From an uncultured Ruminococcus sp. (GTDB lineage Bacteria; Bacillota; Clostridia; Oscillospirales; Ruminococcaceae): a DNA stretch of 40,373 nucleotides. The translations under genes were made by a program, and so were the position numbers. Below, one piece after another: positions 6,176 through 14,382 of this stretch (positions within the stretch are counted from its first letter, which is position 1; every line of letters begins with the position of its first letter). The stretch spans positions 1-40,373 of the forward strand of contig NZ_CACWPP010000015.1 of the NCBI RefSeq assembly GCF_902762735.1, in the 5' to 3' direction. Under the pieces are notes generated by a model, which saw only the letters and a list, made by a program, of their open reading frames with translations, searched no databases and had not been told where the DNA came from.

Positions 6176-8440
6176 TTGAACATCAAAAAAATACTCAAAG
6201 AACTTACTATCGAAGAAAAAGCAAGCCTGCTTTCGGGCGCTGATTTCTGGCACACCAAAGCAGTCGAACGGCTGGCGATACCGCAGATAATGGTATCTGA
6301 CGGTCCTCACGGTCTGCGCAAAAATGCAGAGGGTTCAGCAAACCCCAACGAAGCTATAAAGGCAGTCTGCTTTCCGACAGCATGTGCGCTGGCATGTTCC
6401 TTTGACAGGAATTTGCTGACCATGATGGGCAAAGCACTGGGCGAAGAATGTCAGGCAGAGAACGTTTCTGTCATACTGGGACCCGGCTGCAACATCAAGC
6501 GTTCGCCCCTCTGCGGACGAAATTTCGAGTATTTCTCGGAGGACCCGTACCTGGCAGGTGAGATGGCGGCGGCACACATCAAGGGCGTGCAGAGCAAAGG
6601 CGTGGGCACATCGCTGAAACATTTCGCCGCCAACAATCAGGAGAACCGCCGCCTTACGATCAACGAGCGCATAGACGAGCGCACACTGCGAGAGATATAC
6701 CTCGCGCCGTTCGAGATAGCCGTAAAGCAGGCTGACCCCTGGACGATAATGTGTTCCTACAACCGTATAAACGGCTACCACTCGTCACAGAACAAGTGGC
6801 TGCTGACCGATGTTCTGCGAAATGACTGGGGCTATAACGGTCTTGTTATGAGCGACTGGGGAGCAGTCGATGACAGGGTCGAAGGCGTTAAAGCGGGACT
6901 TGATCTGGAAATGCCCGCCAGCTTCGGCAAAAACGACAGACTGATAGTTGATGCAGTCAACAGCGGCAAGCTGAGCATGAAAGCTGTGGACAAGTGCGCA
7001 GAGCGCGTCCTGCGGCTGGCAGACAAAGCAGAAGAGAGCCGCACACCGACAAAATGGGATATGGAAGCACACCACGAACTCGCCGCAAAGATAGAAGCAC
7101 AGTGCGCGGTACTGCTAAAAAACGATGACGATATACTCCCGCTTGACAGGAACGACAAGATATGCTTCATCGGTGAGTTTGCCGCCAAGCCGCGCTATCA
7201 GGGCGGCGGAAGTTCGCATATAAACTCCTTTAAGGCAGTTTCGGCGCTGGAGGCTGTAAAAGACTACTGCAAGGTCGAGTATGCACAGGGCTACATCACC
7301 GAAGAGGACAGAACTGTTCCCGAACTTCTTGAACAGGCGGTCGATTGCGCAAAGTACAACGACAAGGTGGTTATCTTTGCCGGACTTCCCGAGAGTTTCG
7401 AGTCTGAGGGCTATGACAGGACTCACATGCGCATGCCCGACTGCCAGATAGAACTGATAAACGAGATATACAAGGTCAACAAGAACATCATCGTGGTACT
7501 GCACAACGGTTCGCCTGTTGAGCTGCCGTTCATCGGCAATATAAAGGCTCTGCTGGAGATGTATCTTGGCGGACAGGGCGTGGGCAAAGCCACCTGCGAA
7601 CTGCTCTTCGGTGATGCCGACCCCTGCGGCAGACTGGCTGAGAGCTGGTGCATGAAGCTGGAGGACAACCCGTCTTACCTGAATTTTCCCGGAGTGGGCG
7701 ATGAAGTCAGCTACAATGAGGGCATATTCGTTGGTTACAGGTACTACGACAAAAAGAAGATGGAAGTGCGATTCCCGTTCGGTTTCGGACTTTCGTACAC
7801 GAAGTTCGAGTACAGCGACCTCATCATTTCCGAGAATGAGATAAACGAGGATCAGACATTGACTGTAAGCTGTACAGTGACAAATGTGGGCAGCCGCACA
7901 GGTTCTGAGGTGGTACAGCTTTATGTGGGCGACAAGGAGTCATCGGTGATGCGCCCCGTCAAGGAACTCAAAGGTTTCGAGAAAGTCACCCTTAAAGCAG
8001 GCGAGAGCAGAAAGGTAGTGTTCAGCCTTGACAAGCGTGCTTTCGCCTACTACGAAACTGCAATAAACGACTGGTTCGTTGAGTACGGCGAATTTGAGAT
8101 AATGGTGGGTGCATCTTCCCGCGACATAAGGCTGACAGAGTCGGTATATGTGAACGGCACTGCGAAACTGCCTGTGCATTTCACATTCAACAGCACTGTG
8201 GGAGATGTGCTTTCATGCAGCGAGGGCAAGGAAGTTTTCGGCGGGCTGATAGACAAGTTCTGCAAGGGCATGACCGACATGAACGGCGACGGGCTTGGCT
8301 CAAATTCGATGGAACTGGCACTTGCCATGCTGAAAGATACTCCCATGAGGGGTATCCTCTGCTACGATGAAAGACCCGGGATCAACAGAGTATGGCTTCA
8401 GGAGATGCTTGACAGGCTCAACGCTATGTTAGAGGGGTAA
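6176..8440 (+). CDS. Glycoside hydrolase family 3 beta-glucosidase
   Basis: Cytoplasmic GH3 enzyme releasing terminal beta-linked glucose, probably from cellodextrins imported from plant cell walls. Domain order: TIM barrel (to about residue 290) with nucleophile Asp near residue 227 in GLVMSDWGAVDDR and the substrate-binding KHFAANNQE motif; alpha/beta sandwich with the likely acid/base Glu near 411 in FESEGYDR; fibronectin-III-like domain (about 555-690, from FGFGLSYTKFEYS). No signal peptide, so it acts inside the cell. An ATG-initiated frame begins at 6161, but the best start is TTG at 6176 because GGAGG (6163-6167) lies eight bases before it and inside the longer frame. Three bases separate its stop from the next gene. 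Confidence 0.92.
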   Translation: MNIKKILKELTIEEKASLLSGADFWHTKAVERLAIPQIMVSDGPHGLRKNAEGSANPNEAIKAVCFPTACALACSFDRNLLTMMGKALGEECQAENVSVILGPGCNIKRSPLCGRNFEYFSEDPYLAGEMAAAHIKGVQSKGVGTSLKHFAANNQENRRLTINERIDERTLREIYLAPFEIAVKQADPWTIMCSYNRINGYHSSQNKWLLTDVLRNDWGYNGLVMSDWGAVDDRVEGVKAGLDLEMPASFGKNDRLIVDAVNSGKLSMKAVDKCAERVLRLADKAEESRTPTKWDMEAHHELAAKIEAQCAVLLKNDDDILPLDRNDKICFIGEFAAKPRYQGGGSSHINSFKAVSALEAVKDYCKVEYAQGYITEEDRTVPELLEQAVDCAKYNDKVVIFAGLPESFESEGYDRTHMRMPDCQIELINEIYKVNKNIIVVLHNGSPVELPFIGNIKALLEMYLGGQGVGKATCELLFGDADPCGRLAESWCMKLEDNPSYLNFPGVGDEVSYNEGIFVGYRYYDKKKMEVRFPFGFGLSYTKFEYSDLIISENEINEDQTLTVSCTVTNVGSRTGSEVVQLYVGDKESSVMRPVKELKGFEKVTLKAGESRKVVFSLDKRAFAYYETAINDWFVEYGEFEIMVGASSRDIRLTESVYVNGTAKLPVHFTFNSTVGDVLSCSEGKEVFGGLIDKFCKGMTDMNGDGLGSNSMELALAMLKDTPMRGILCYDERPGINRVWLQEMLDRLNAMLEG

Positions 8441-8443
8441 GCT

Positions 8444-9370
8444 ATGAATGACGGACTCAGAAAAAAGGTGAAAGAGTACTGGCTTTACGCGGTGCTGGCA
8501 GCAGCACTGCTGATCTCTGCTGTTATCTCTGCACAACTGAGAAAGTCTGATAACAAGACCGTCGTGGTCTACAAGGCATCTTCCGAAGAAGATACATCGG
8601 CAGAAGAAAACAGCAAACGTGACAGCAGAGCAAGCTCATACACAAAGAAGAAAAAAGCCGAAACGACAACGACTTCAAAAAACAAAGTCACCACCGCCAA
8701 AAAGCCTGCTGAGACCACAAAGAAAACAACGAAAGCCACGACATCAAAGCCCGTCAAGACCACAAGATCATCGGAAGAGACTATCACGATCTGCTTCCCC
8801 ATAGACATAAATCAGGTGACATTCGACGAGCTTACTGCTATTGACGGCGTGGGAGAAAGCACTGCGGGAGCGATACTCGGGCTGAGAGACGAACTCGGCA
8901 GGATAACGTACATGGAGCAGCTGCTTGAAATATCGGGAATAGGCGAGAACAGGCTGGAGCATCTTCGTGAATATCTGTATGTGGCAGAGGAGGACTATTC
9001 TCCGCCTGCCGAAGAAACGCCTGCCGAAGAAACACCTGCCGCAACTGCCGTCACCGATGCACCGCAAGTCGAAAGACCTGCGGAAACAACTGTTACTGAG
9101 ATCACCTCCACCGAAACGATCAGTACAGCCGAGATAACTGTGAGTTCCCCCGAGACCGAACGTCAGCAAGTCGATATAAACACGGCAGACAAGCAGGAGC
9201 TTATGGAAAAACTGCTCATCGACGAGGAACTTGCCGAAATGATACTTGATGTCAGAGAACAGCTGGGCGGCAGATACGAAAGCTATCTTCAGCTGCTGTA
9301 TGTCAGCGGCATAAGCAAGGAATTTCTTTCGGAGCTGAAAGAATACATCATCTGTTCAGCATCAGGCTGA
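8444..9370 (+). CDS. Membrane-anchored protein with two ComEA-like helix-hairpin-helix domains
   Basis: Layout: short cytoplasmic N-terminus, one transmembrane helix (about residues 13-31), a Thr/Lys/Ser-rich linker (about 45-110), a first HhH pair (FPIDINQVTFDELTAIDGVGESTAGAILGLR, about 118-175), a Pro/Glu/Thr-rich spacer with a PAEET repeat (about 183-240), and a second HhH pair (VDINTADKQELMEKL to the C-terminus). ComEA proteins bind double-stranded DNA outside the membrane during natural transformation; they normally carry one HhH domain. The second domain here has lost the GVG/GIG hairpin glycines at its first hairpin, so it may bind DNA weakly. GAGGGG precedes the start. It is probably cotranscribed with the GH3 gene, which has no obvious link to DNA uptake. 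Confidence 0.8.
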   Translation: MNDGLRKKVKEYWLYAVLAAALLISAVISAQLRKSDNKTVVVYKASSEEDTSAEENSKRDSRASSYTKKKKAETTTTSKNKVTTAKKPAETTKKTTKATTSKPVKTTRSSEETITICFPIDINQVTFDELTAIDGVGESTAGAILGLRDELGRITYMEQLLEISGIGENRLEHLREYLYVAEEDYSPPAEETPAEETPAATAVTDAPQVERPAETTVTEITSTETISTAEITVSSPETERQQVDINTADKQELMEKLLIDEELAEMILDVREQLGGRYESYLQLLYVSGISKEFLSELKEYIICSASG

Positions 9371-9442
9371 CTCACACGATACAAAAAACAGAGATCACTT
9401 TCACAGCCGCAGGATAAAGTACATTTTTTTACACAAATAACA

Positions 9443-9478
9443 AAGCCTTACCGCACTGACGGTAAGGCTTGCTTTTTT
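9443..9478 (+). terminator. Terminator after the HhH gene
   Basis: Perfect 11-bp stem (AAGCCTTACCG, complement at 9460-9470), six-base loop, then GC and a run of seven T. It lies 10 bases from the stop of the opposing SleB-like gene and could serve it only weakly, since the opposite side has just three A. Confidence 0.88.
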
Positions 9479-9488
9479 TCATATATGG

Positions 9489-10367
9489 TTATCCCCAGAA
9501 TTCTCTCCATATCGAGAAATAACCCCACGGTATCCTGAAAGAATAGGCTATCTTATAGCTGGACTGATAGTAGCCGGTATTGCACCAGTAGAATACAGTA
9601 TAATCATTCTCGATACCCTTATACGATGGCTGAGCGTAAGTCGCGCCCCATACCGCCAGCTTGACTTTCTGCGGAACATAGCCATAATCACAGCCATCTC
9701 TTGTAAGACCGTAATCTGACATAAATCCGCCGCTGCGGTAGATTATTGACTGAATATCGTAATAATTGCGGTAATATGGTGCCCAAAGGGGATCGTTGAG
9801 ATACTTTGCCGCAACAAAGCGGTTTGCCACACAATCGGCAACATAAACTATCGGTCTGTCCCACATATCGTCATTTATCCTGCCGACTTCGTGGTAAACT
9901 ATACGACACATAGCTTCCCACCCTGCCTGATCGTAATTCATGCGGGCAGTGCAGATCTTCTGCACCTTTGAGAAGGCTGAATAGCTGTTATCCGAATAGA
10001 TAGCCCTGATACGGAACTGAAACGCTGTGGCTCTCTGAAGATTTTTAACAGTTACATTGTTGCGGGTGGTCGTGCAGTATCTTGTCCAGCTCTTATATTT
10101 TCCGCCGTAGATATATACCTGATACCTGTTAGCACCCACTGTCTTGTTCCAGTGGAGGATTATGGTATCTGTCTGGCGGTTGAACGGATGTGTGTATGCT
10201 GAATCATAGGTCTTTTCGTTTACCCATGTGGGAACAGCCACATTTGACGACAAAAGCGCTGACGCTTTTATCCCGCTGAGGTCGGTCATAACAAACAGCA
10301 CTGCCATTGTCAGCAGCATCACTGCCAGCTTTTTTAAAACTACCCTTTTTCTTCTGATAAAACTCAT
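9489..10367 (-). CDS. Secreted SleB-like cell-wall hydrolase with fibronectin-III-like domain
   Basis: The N-terminus is a basic stretch (RRKRVVLKK) followed by a hydrophobic core (LAVMLLTMAVLFVMTDL) and an Ala-rich cleavage zone, i.e. a signal peptide of about 36 residues. Residues about 45-140 look like a fibronectin-III domain (DTIILHWNKTVGANRYQVYI ... ATAFQFRIRAIYSDNSYSAFS). The C-terminal half resembles the SleB/Hydrolase_2 fold: GWEAMCRIVYHEVGR with the putative catalytic Glu in HEVG, then VYVADCVANRF. SleB enzymes are lytic transglycosylases on peptidoglycan, classically of spore cortex. The C-terminal part is Tyr/Trp-rich and more diverged. Role in wall turnover is inference. Confidence 0.75.
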   Translation of the reverse strand: MSFIRRKRVVLKKLAVMLLTMAVLFVMTDLSGIKASALLSSNVAVPTWVNEKTYDSAYTHPFNRQTDTIILHWNKTVGANRYQVYIYGGKYKSWTRYCTTTRNNVTVKNLQRATAFQFRIRAIYSDNSYSAFSKVQKICTARMNYDQAGWEAMCRIVYHEVGRINDDMWDRPIVYVADCVANRFVAAKYLNDPLWAPYYRNYYDIQSIIYRSGGFMSDYGLTRDGCDYGYVPQKVKLAVWGATYAQPSYKGIENDYTVFYWCNTGYYQSSYKIAYSFRIPWGYFSIWREFWG

Positions 10368-10477
10368 TCAAATCTGACTCGGCTCACCACTGGTCTATCT
10401 ATCTTCCATCGGAAAACCTGCCGTTTCACACCCTTTCGATTATTCGGCAGAAGATCATCTGCCGCATGATATTTTCT

Positions 10478-10503
10478 GTCTCCTGAATAAGTCTCCTGAA
10501 TAA
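10478..10503. repeat. Tandem 13-bp direct repeat, two units
   Basis: GTCTCCTGAATAA occurs twice back to back without mismatch in the untranslated leader of the SleB-like gene. Probably a slippage duplication. Confidence 0.85.
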
Positions 10504-10583
10504 TAATCTTAGTGTACCAAAATGTAACCGCAAAACCCTGAGATCAGCCAAAAGGTTACAAAGCAATTACAAACAATGTGAAT

Positions 10584-10612
10584 AGTTTAACACAGCAAAA
10601 AGAATTTGTCAA
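10584..10612 (-). promoter_or_regulatory. Promoter of the SleB-like gene
   Basis: On the minus strand TTGACA (10607-10612) and TAAACT (10584-10589) are 17 bases apart, facing the hydrolase gene. Confidence 0.6.
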
Positions 10613-10787
10613 GTATCCGACAGCCAATAACGGAGTTTTATACAATTCGACAATATCTCAAGTGATACTGCCACAGCATTTTGCATAATATAATACCACA
10701 GAAATAATTACGTTTAAAGATAAATCTTACAAAACTTTAAATGCGCTGACTTTAATATTTTCACAGTGCAAGAAAGAGGTGCAAAAA

Positions 10788-11705
10788 ATGACAAATTATC
10801 TACCCGAGGGGCGTGTTTTCAACTCGCCTGAAAACCAATATTATCTGCGCAGCAGAGAAAATCTTGCAGAGGCGATGGCAGGCGGGCTGACACTTGAGGG
10901 GCATGCGGTGATGTGTACCGCAGAGCATGATCTGATAGTCGAACTGCCATTCGGTAAGGGGATTATCCCGCGCGAAGAAGGTGCGCTGGGCATAGCAGGA
11001 GGCACTACCCGTGATATAGCTCTGCTATCAAGGGTCAACAAGACAGTCTGCTTTAAGGTGACAGATATATTTGACAGCGCTGAGGGTATCACAGCGTTGC
11101 TGTCGCGGCGTGCGGCACAGCAGGAATGCATGGAAAACTACATATCCCATCTGAAGTGCGGCGATGTGATACCTGCAAAAGTTACCCATCTTGAACCTTT
11201 CGGGGCATTCGTCGATATAGGCTGCGGCATACCGTCACTGATACCGATAGATGCTATCTCGGTATCACGCATTTCCCACCCCAATGACAGATTTTTCAAC
11301 GGGCAGGATATTTACGCGGCGGTAAAGAACATTGAAAACGGCAGGATATGCCTGACACACAAGGAACTGTTAGGCACATGGGCGCAGAACGCTTCGCTTT
11401 TTTCGGCGGGTGAAACGGTGGGCGGTGTGATACGTTCGGTAGAGCCATACGGTATCTTCATTGAACTTGCGCCAAATCTGGCAGGGCTTGCCGAACCTAA
11501 AGAAGGCATTCACGCAGGACAGGCAGCAAGCGTCTACATCAAGGCACTTATTCCCGATAAGATGAAAGTCAAGCTGATAATCGTCGATGTTTTTGAGAAC
11601 CTTTGCTTTCCTGAAAAGATAAATTATTTTATCAATTCAGGCAGACTTGACAGGTGGGAATACTCAACAAAAGAAAGCGGCAGAATGATGGTTTCAGTAT
11701 TCTGA
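10788..11705 (+). CDS. S1 RNA-binding domain protein
   Basis: About 305 residues with two OB-fold S1 domains in the second half: one beginning CGDVIPAKVTHLEPFGAFVDIGCGIPSLI (around residues 120-190) and one beginning GETVGGVIRSVEPYGIFIELAPNLAGL (around 210-275). Both show the GxxVxGxVxxxxxxGxFVxL pattern of ribosomal protein S1 and its relatives. The N-terminal ~115 residues may form further diverged OB folds. It is shorter than canonical S1 (four to six domains), as often seen in clostridial S1-like proteins, so it may bind mRNA or ribosomes; the exact role is unknown. A GTG at 10779 is in frame, but ATG at 10788 has GAGG eight bases upstream and is preferred. Confidence 0.8.
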   Translation: MTNYLPEGRVFNSPENQYYLRSRENLAEAMAGGLTLEGHAVMCTAEHDLIVELPFGKGIIPREEGALGIAGGTTRDIALLSRVNKTVCFKVTDIFDSAEGITALLSRRAAQQECMENYISHLKCGDVIPAKVTHLEPFGAFVDIGCGIPSLIPIDAISVSRISHPNDRFFNGQDIYAAVKNIENGRICLTHKELLGTWAQNASLFSAGETVGGVIRSVEPYGIFIELAPNLAGLAEPKEGIHAGQAASVYIKALIPDKMKVKLIIVDVFENLCFPEKINYFINSGRLDRWEYSTKESGRMMVSVF

Positions 11706-11716
11706 ACAAGTGCAAA

Positions 11717-11757
11717 AACAGCGCAGAAGAGCATTTGGCTCTCTGCGCTGTTCTATT
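11717..11757 (+). terminator. Terminator after the S1-domain gene
   Basis: Stem of AACAGCGCAGA with its exact complement at 11742-11752, a second AGAGC/GCTCT stem inside, then TTCTATTT. It starts 12 bases after the stop codon. Confidence 0.82.
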
Positions 11758-11794
11758 TGAACGCATGTCAAGTTATATTGCTTGATGGTTTTCT

Positions 11795-11826
11795 GATAAT
11801 ATACTATTATATAATAGTATATTATC
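11795..11826. repeat. Perfect 32-bp AT-rich palindrome
   Basis: Sixteen bases from GATAATATAC to ATTAT are followed directly by their exact complement with no spacer. Only two pairs are GC near each end. It lies between the S1 gene terminator and the 3' end of rarA, so it is not an operator for a flanking promoter; it may be a decayed element end, a cruciform-forming site or a terminator-like structure. Confidence 0.9.
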
Positions 11827-11954
11827 CTGTCTGACTATGTACATTACCTCTGCGATGCCTTTTTATAGTTATATCATTATACCATTTTAGCGTGACAAGT
11901 TGATTTGCTTGACGAGCCAGTGCTGATGTTCAGAATAACTCAACCGCATAACTA

Positions 11955-13229
11955 TCACTGATCTTTGCCCTTTATCTTCTGCCAATAGGCTTTGGCTGAC
12001 TGTTCAGCTTTGTTTTCACCATATTGATAGTAAACATGATCTTTGAGCGCATCGGGCAGGTACTGCTGTGCGACCCAATGGTTAGGATAGTCATGGGGAT
12101 ACAGATAGTGCTGACCCTTGACTTCTGCCTCTGCGCCGTCAAAGTGTTTGTTTTGCAGGTGACGCGGAAAATCGAGAGCGCCGCTGCTCTTCACATCGGC
12201 AAGTGCGGCATCAATGGCTGATTCTGCACTGTTTGACTTTGGTGAAGTTGCCAGCATTATTACAGCTTCTGCCAAAGGTATCCTTGCTTCGGGCAGTCCC
12301 AGCTGAAGCGCTGAATCAACGCAGGATTTGGTTATGACAGCCGCCATAGGATATGCAAGACCCACATCTTCACTGGCTATGACAAGAAGTCTGCGGCAAA
12401 GCGAGATAATATCCCCTGCTTCGATGAGCCGCGCCGCATAGTGGAGAGCCGCATTCTCATCTGAACCGCGAATAGACTTCTGCAAAGCCGAGAGAATATC
12501 ATAATGCTCGTCGCCTTCCCTGTCATATCGCATATTACTGCGCTGTGTCAGCTGACGAACAGTTTCCATTCTTACCAGAAGCCCGCCTGCTGCATCAGTA
12601 TCAGCAGAAAGCACACACAGCTCCACCGTATTTACCGACTTGCGCACATCGCCGCCGCAGCCGCGTGCGATATGTTCTACCACGCCATCTTCCGCCGCGA
12701 TTGAAACGCCCATATCCTCAGCCATTATATCGAAGGCGCGTTTTATGGCAGGCTGTATCTGTTCAGGTGTGACGGGCTTGAATTCAAATACCGTTGAACG
12801 GCTGATTATTGCGTTGTATACGTAAAAATACGGATTTTCGGTGGTGGAAGATATTAGCGTTATCTTGCCGTTCTCAATATATTCAAGCAGTGACTGCTGC
12901 TGTTTTTTATTGAGATACTGTATCTCATCAAGATACAGCAGAATGCCGTTTACGCCGCCCAGCATCTCTGTCTCGGCTATGATGGACTTTATATCTGCCA
13001 CCGAAGCAGATGTGCCGTTCAGCTTATACATGGTCATATTGGCATTTTCTGCAATAAATCGTGCGATGGTAGTTTTACCGACACCTGACGGTCCGTAGAA
13101 TATCAGGTTTGGGATAGTACCACTCTCAATAATGCGTCTGAGCGGCTTTCCGTCACCCAGAAGGTGCGGCTGACCGACTATATCATCAAGTTTCTTGGGT
13201 CGTATACGTTCAGCGAGTGGGATACTCAT
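11955..13229 (-). CDS. rarA: Replication-associated recombination protein A (RarA/MgsA AAA+ ATPase)
   Basis: AAA+ ATPase related to the clamp-loader subunits, acting at stalled replication forks. The start (MSIPLAERIRPKKLDDIVGQPHLLG) is characteristic. Walker A GPSGVGKTT lies near residue 50, Walker B LLYLDEIQYLNKKQQ near 100, and sensor 1 ISSTTENPYF near 130; the RarA C-terminal tetramerisation part follows (LIEAGDIISLCRRLLVIASEDVGLAYP ... HYLYPHDYPNHWVAQQYLP). The 424-residue length is normal. An AGGAG lies upstream of the start. It follows a small unknown gene by 11 bases and is probably cotranscribed with it. Confidence 0.95.
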   Translation of the reverse strand: MSIPLAERIRPKKLDDIVGQPHLLGDGKPLRRIIESGTIPNLIFYGPSGVGKTTIARFIAENANMTMYKLNGTSASVADIKSIIAETEMLGGVNGILLYLDEIQYLNKKQQQSLLEYIENGKITLISSTTENPYFYVYNAIISRSTVFEFKPVTPEQIQPAIKRAFDIMAEDMGVSIAAEDGVVEHIARGCGGDVRKSVNTVELCVLSADTDAAGGLLVRMETVRQLTQRSNMRYDREGDEHYDILSALQKSIRGSDENAALHYAARLIEAGDIISLCRRLLVIASEDVGLAYPMAAVITKSCVDSALQLGLPEARIPLAEAVIMLATSPKSNSAESAIDAALADVKSSGALDFPRHLQNKHFDGAEAEVKGQHYLYPHDYPNHWVAQQYLPDALKDHVYYQYGENKAEQSAKAYWQKIKGKDQ

Positions 13230-13240
13230 TCTTCATTCTC

Positions 13241-13531
13241 CTAGTCAAAAATATTCTGTATATCAGGGAGTTTAAGGTCATAGGCGCGGCTGTTTATTTT
13301 CTTTAGCAGATAGTTCTTCGCTATCACCACAGCAGGCTGATACTTTGTGTTCTCCATGCCTATATTCAGCCGATAGATGATAAACTGCCCTGCTGATATT
13401 TTCATAACGATATGATGCTGACCCTCAAAAGTACCGCGTATTATCGAGTTTGATTTTATAAAGTTCCAGAGGTCGCAGTAAGTTATGCTGTTTACTTCCG
13501 CCTCTACAAATTCCTTGATAAGTTCTTCCAT
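13241..13531 (-). CDS. Small conserved-looking protein of unknown function
   Basis: Ninety-six residues, acidic N-terminus (MEELIKEFVEAEVNSITYCDLWNF), no signal peptide or membrane segment, with a beta-rich middle (HHIVMKISAGQFIIYRLN). I do not recognise the family. Its start is preceded by eight consecutive G (a C8 run on the plus strand at 13537-13544) acting as Shine-Dalgarno sequence, five to six bases from the ATG. That mononucleotide tract is prone to slippage, which could vary translation. It lies 11 bases before rarA and probably shares a transcript. Confidence 0.65.
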   Translation of the reverse strand: MEELIKEFVEAEVNSITYCDLWNFIKSNSIIRGTFEGQHHIVMKISAGQFIIYRLNIGMENTKYQPAVVIAKNYLLKKINSRAYDLKLPDIQNIFD

Positions 13532-13559
13532 TATAACCCCCCCCTGATGGCATTTAAAT

Positions 13560-13997
13560 TCAGAGTATTTTTATAAAAGCCGACTCCAGTTCGTCCCTGA
13601 AACCGACTGCGCGGTAAAATTCTTCGGCTGGTATATTGCCCTTTACAGCAGACAGGAAAAGGCAGCTGCACCCCCGCGACCTAGCAGTTTTTTCGATCTC
13701 TGCGATCATCTTGGTTGCCGCACCTCTTCGTCGGAGATCCTCATCAACGCAGACATACCACAGTGTCGCTATGGGTCTTTCGCCGTCAAAAAGGTTGTTG
13801 ACCATCGCGACTGTAGCATATGCGACCACCTTGCCCCCAGCCTTTCCGACTATAAAATAGTAGTCAGGGTCGTCCCCATATCTTTGATAGACTCTCTCAA
13901 CCTCAGAAAGATCTGTATTTTCACCAAATGTCTTCATGCAGAGGTCATATGCTTGCCGCAAGTCTGCATGTTCCAGCTTTGAAAAAGTAATATCCAT
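13560..13997 (-). CDS. GNAT-family N-acetyltransferase
   Basis: Complete 145-residue GNAT fold. The acetyl-CoA pyrophosphate-binding motif A appears as VCVDEDLRRRGAATKMIAEIEKTARSRGC (around residues 85-115), and motif B as AEEFYRAVGFRDE near the end. The acceptor substrate (amino acid, amine or protein) cannot be read from the sequence. GGAG precedes the ATG. It lies 12 bases downstream of a decayed phosphatase gene on the same strand and about 28 bases from the next gene. Confidence 0.88.
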   Translation of the reverse strand: MDITFSKLEHADLRQAYDLCMKTFGENTDLSEVERVYQRYGDDPDYYFIVGKAGGKVVAYATVAMVNNLFDGERPIATLWYVCVDEDLRRRGAATKMIAEIEKTARSRGCSCLFLSAVKGNIPAEEFYRAVGFRDELESAFIKIL

Positions 13998-14009
13998 ATC
14001 ATTCTCCGT

Positions 14010-14282
14010 TTATTTCAGTGTTATCGCAAGCATCGTAATGTCATCGAACCGTTCCGCAACACCGACAGCTCCATCAACAGCCGACTTTACATTCGTCGGC
14101 AGGATCTCGTGGTCTGTACTGTTGCTTTCATTTAGCGAAACAAGCATTCGTTCACTGCCAAAAAGTTCTTCGCGCCAATTAGCAGCCTCAGGCACAACCT
14201 TGCCGCTGACATCTGCCATTATCATTGCAAGATGGAATATCTGCATGCAGACCACCACACCAATACACTCAAAAAGTTTGTA
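14010..14282 (-). pseudogene. Remnant of a PP2C/SpoIIE-type serine phosphatase
   Basis: Two separate PP2C-SpoIIE (RsbU-like) motifs are joined with the middle missing. HLAMIMADVSGK is the metal-binding segment that normally continues as GVPAALFM. Here it runs straight into VVPEAANWREELFGSERML, which corresponds to the late block DGVxEAxNxxxELFGxERL; the C-terminus (VAERFDDITMLAITLK) matches the final QxDDITLL motif. Roughly 80-100 central residues are lost in frame, and the regulatory N-terminus is absent; the upstream bases encode unrelated residues and there is no good start codon. Relatives antagonise or activate anti-sigma pathways. This copy cannot be a functional phosphatase. Confidence 0.7.
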
Positions 14283-14354
14283 AAATCATCTAAATTCTGC
14301 CATCAGCGTTCGTATAACTATATGATTTTTTATTTAATTTAGACATATTCTATT

Positions 14355-14382
14355 AAAAGTTGTACAAAAACGTACAACTTTT
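14355..14382. repeat. Inverted repeat, 11-bp perfect arms
   Basis: AAAAGTTGTAC and its exact complement GTACAACTTTT are separated by AAAAAC. It may be an operator, a terminator (T4 on the plus side) or an element end; no neighbouring promoter settles this. Confidence 0.8.

Larger units (their letters stand above)
10368..10778. other. AT-rich divergent intergenic region
   Basis: No gene is visible in these ~410 bases between the SleB-like and S1-domain genes. It holds the minus-strand promoter described separately (10584-10612), a tandem duplication of GTCTCCTGAATAA (10478-10490 and 10491-10503), and AT-rich sequence with a TATAAT-like box near 10690 that may serve the plus-strand gene without a convincing -35 box. 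The SleB-like transcript would carry a leader of about 210 bases. Confidence 0.6.

Noticed and set aside
9480-9500. Possible fifth element end (ATATGGTTATCCCC)
   Set aside because: Only the first ~11 bases match; the bases encode the conserved-looking C-terminus of the SleB-like protein and there is no second end or duplication.
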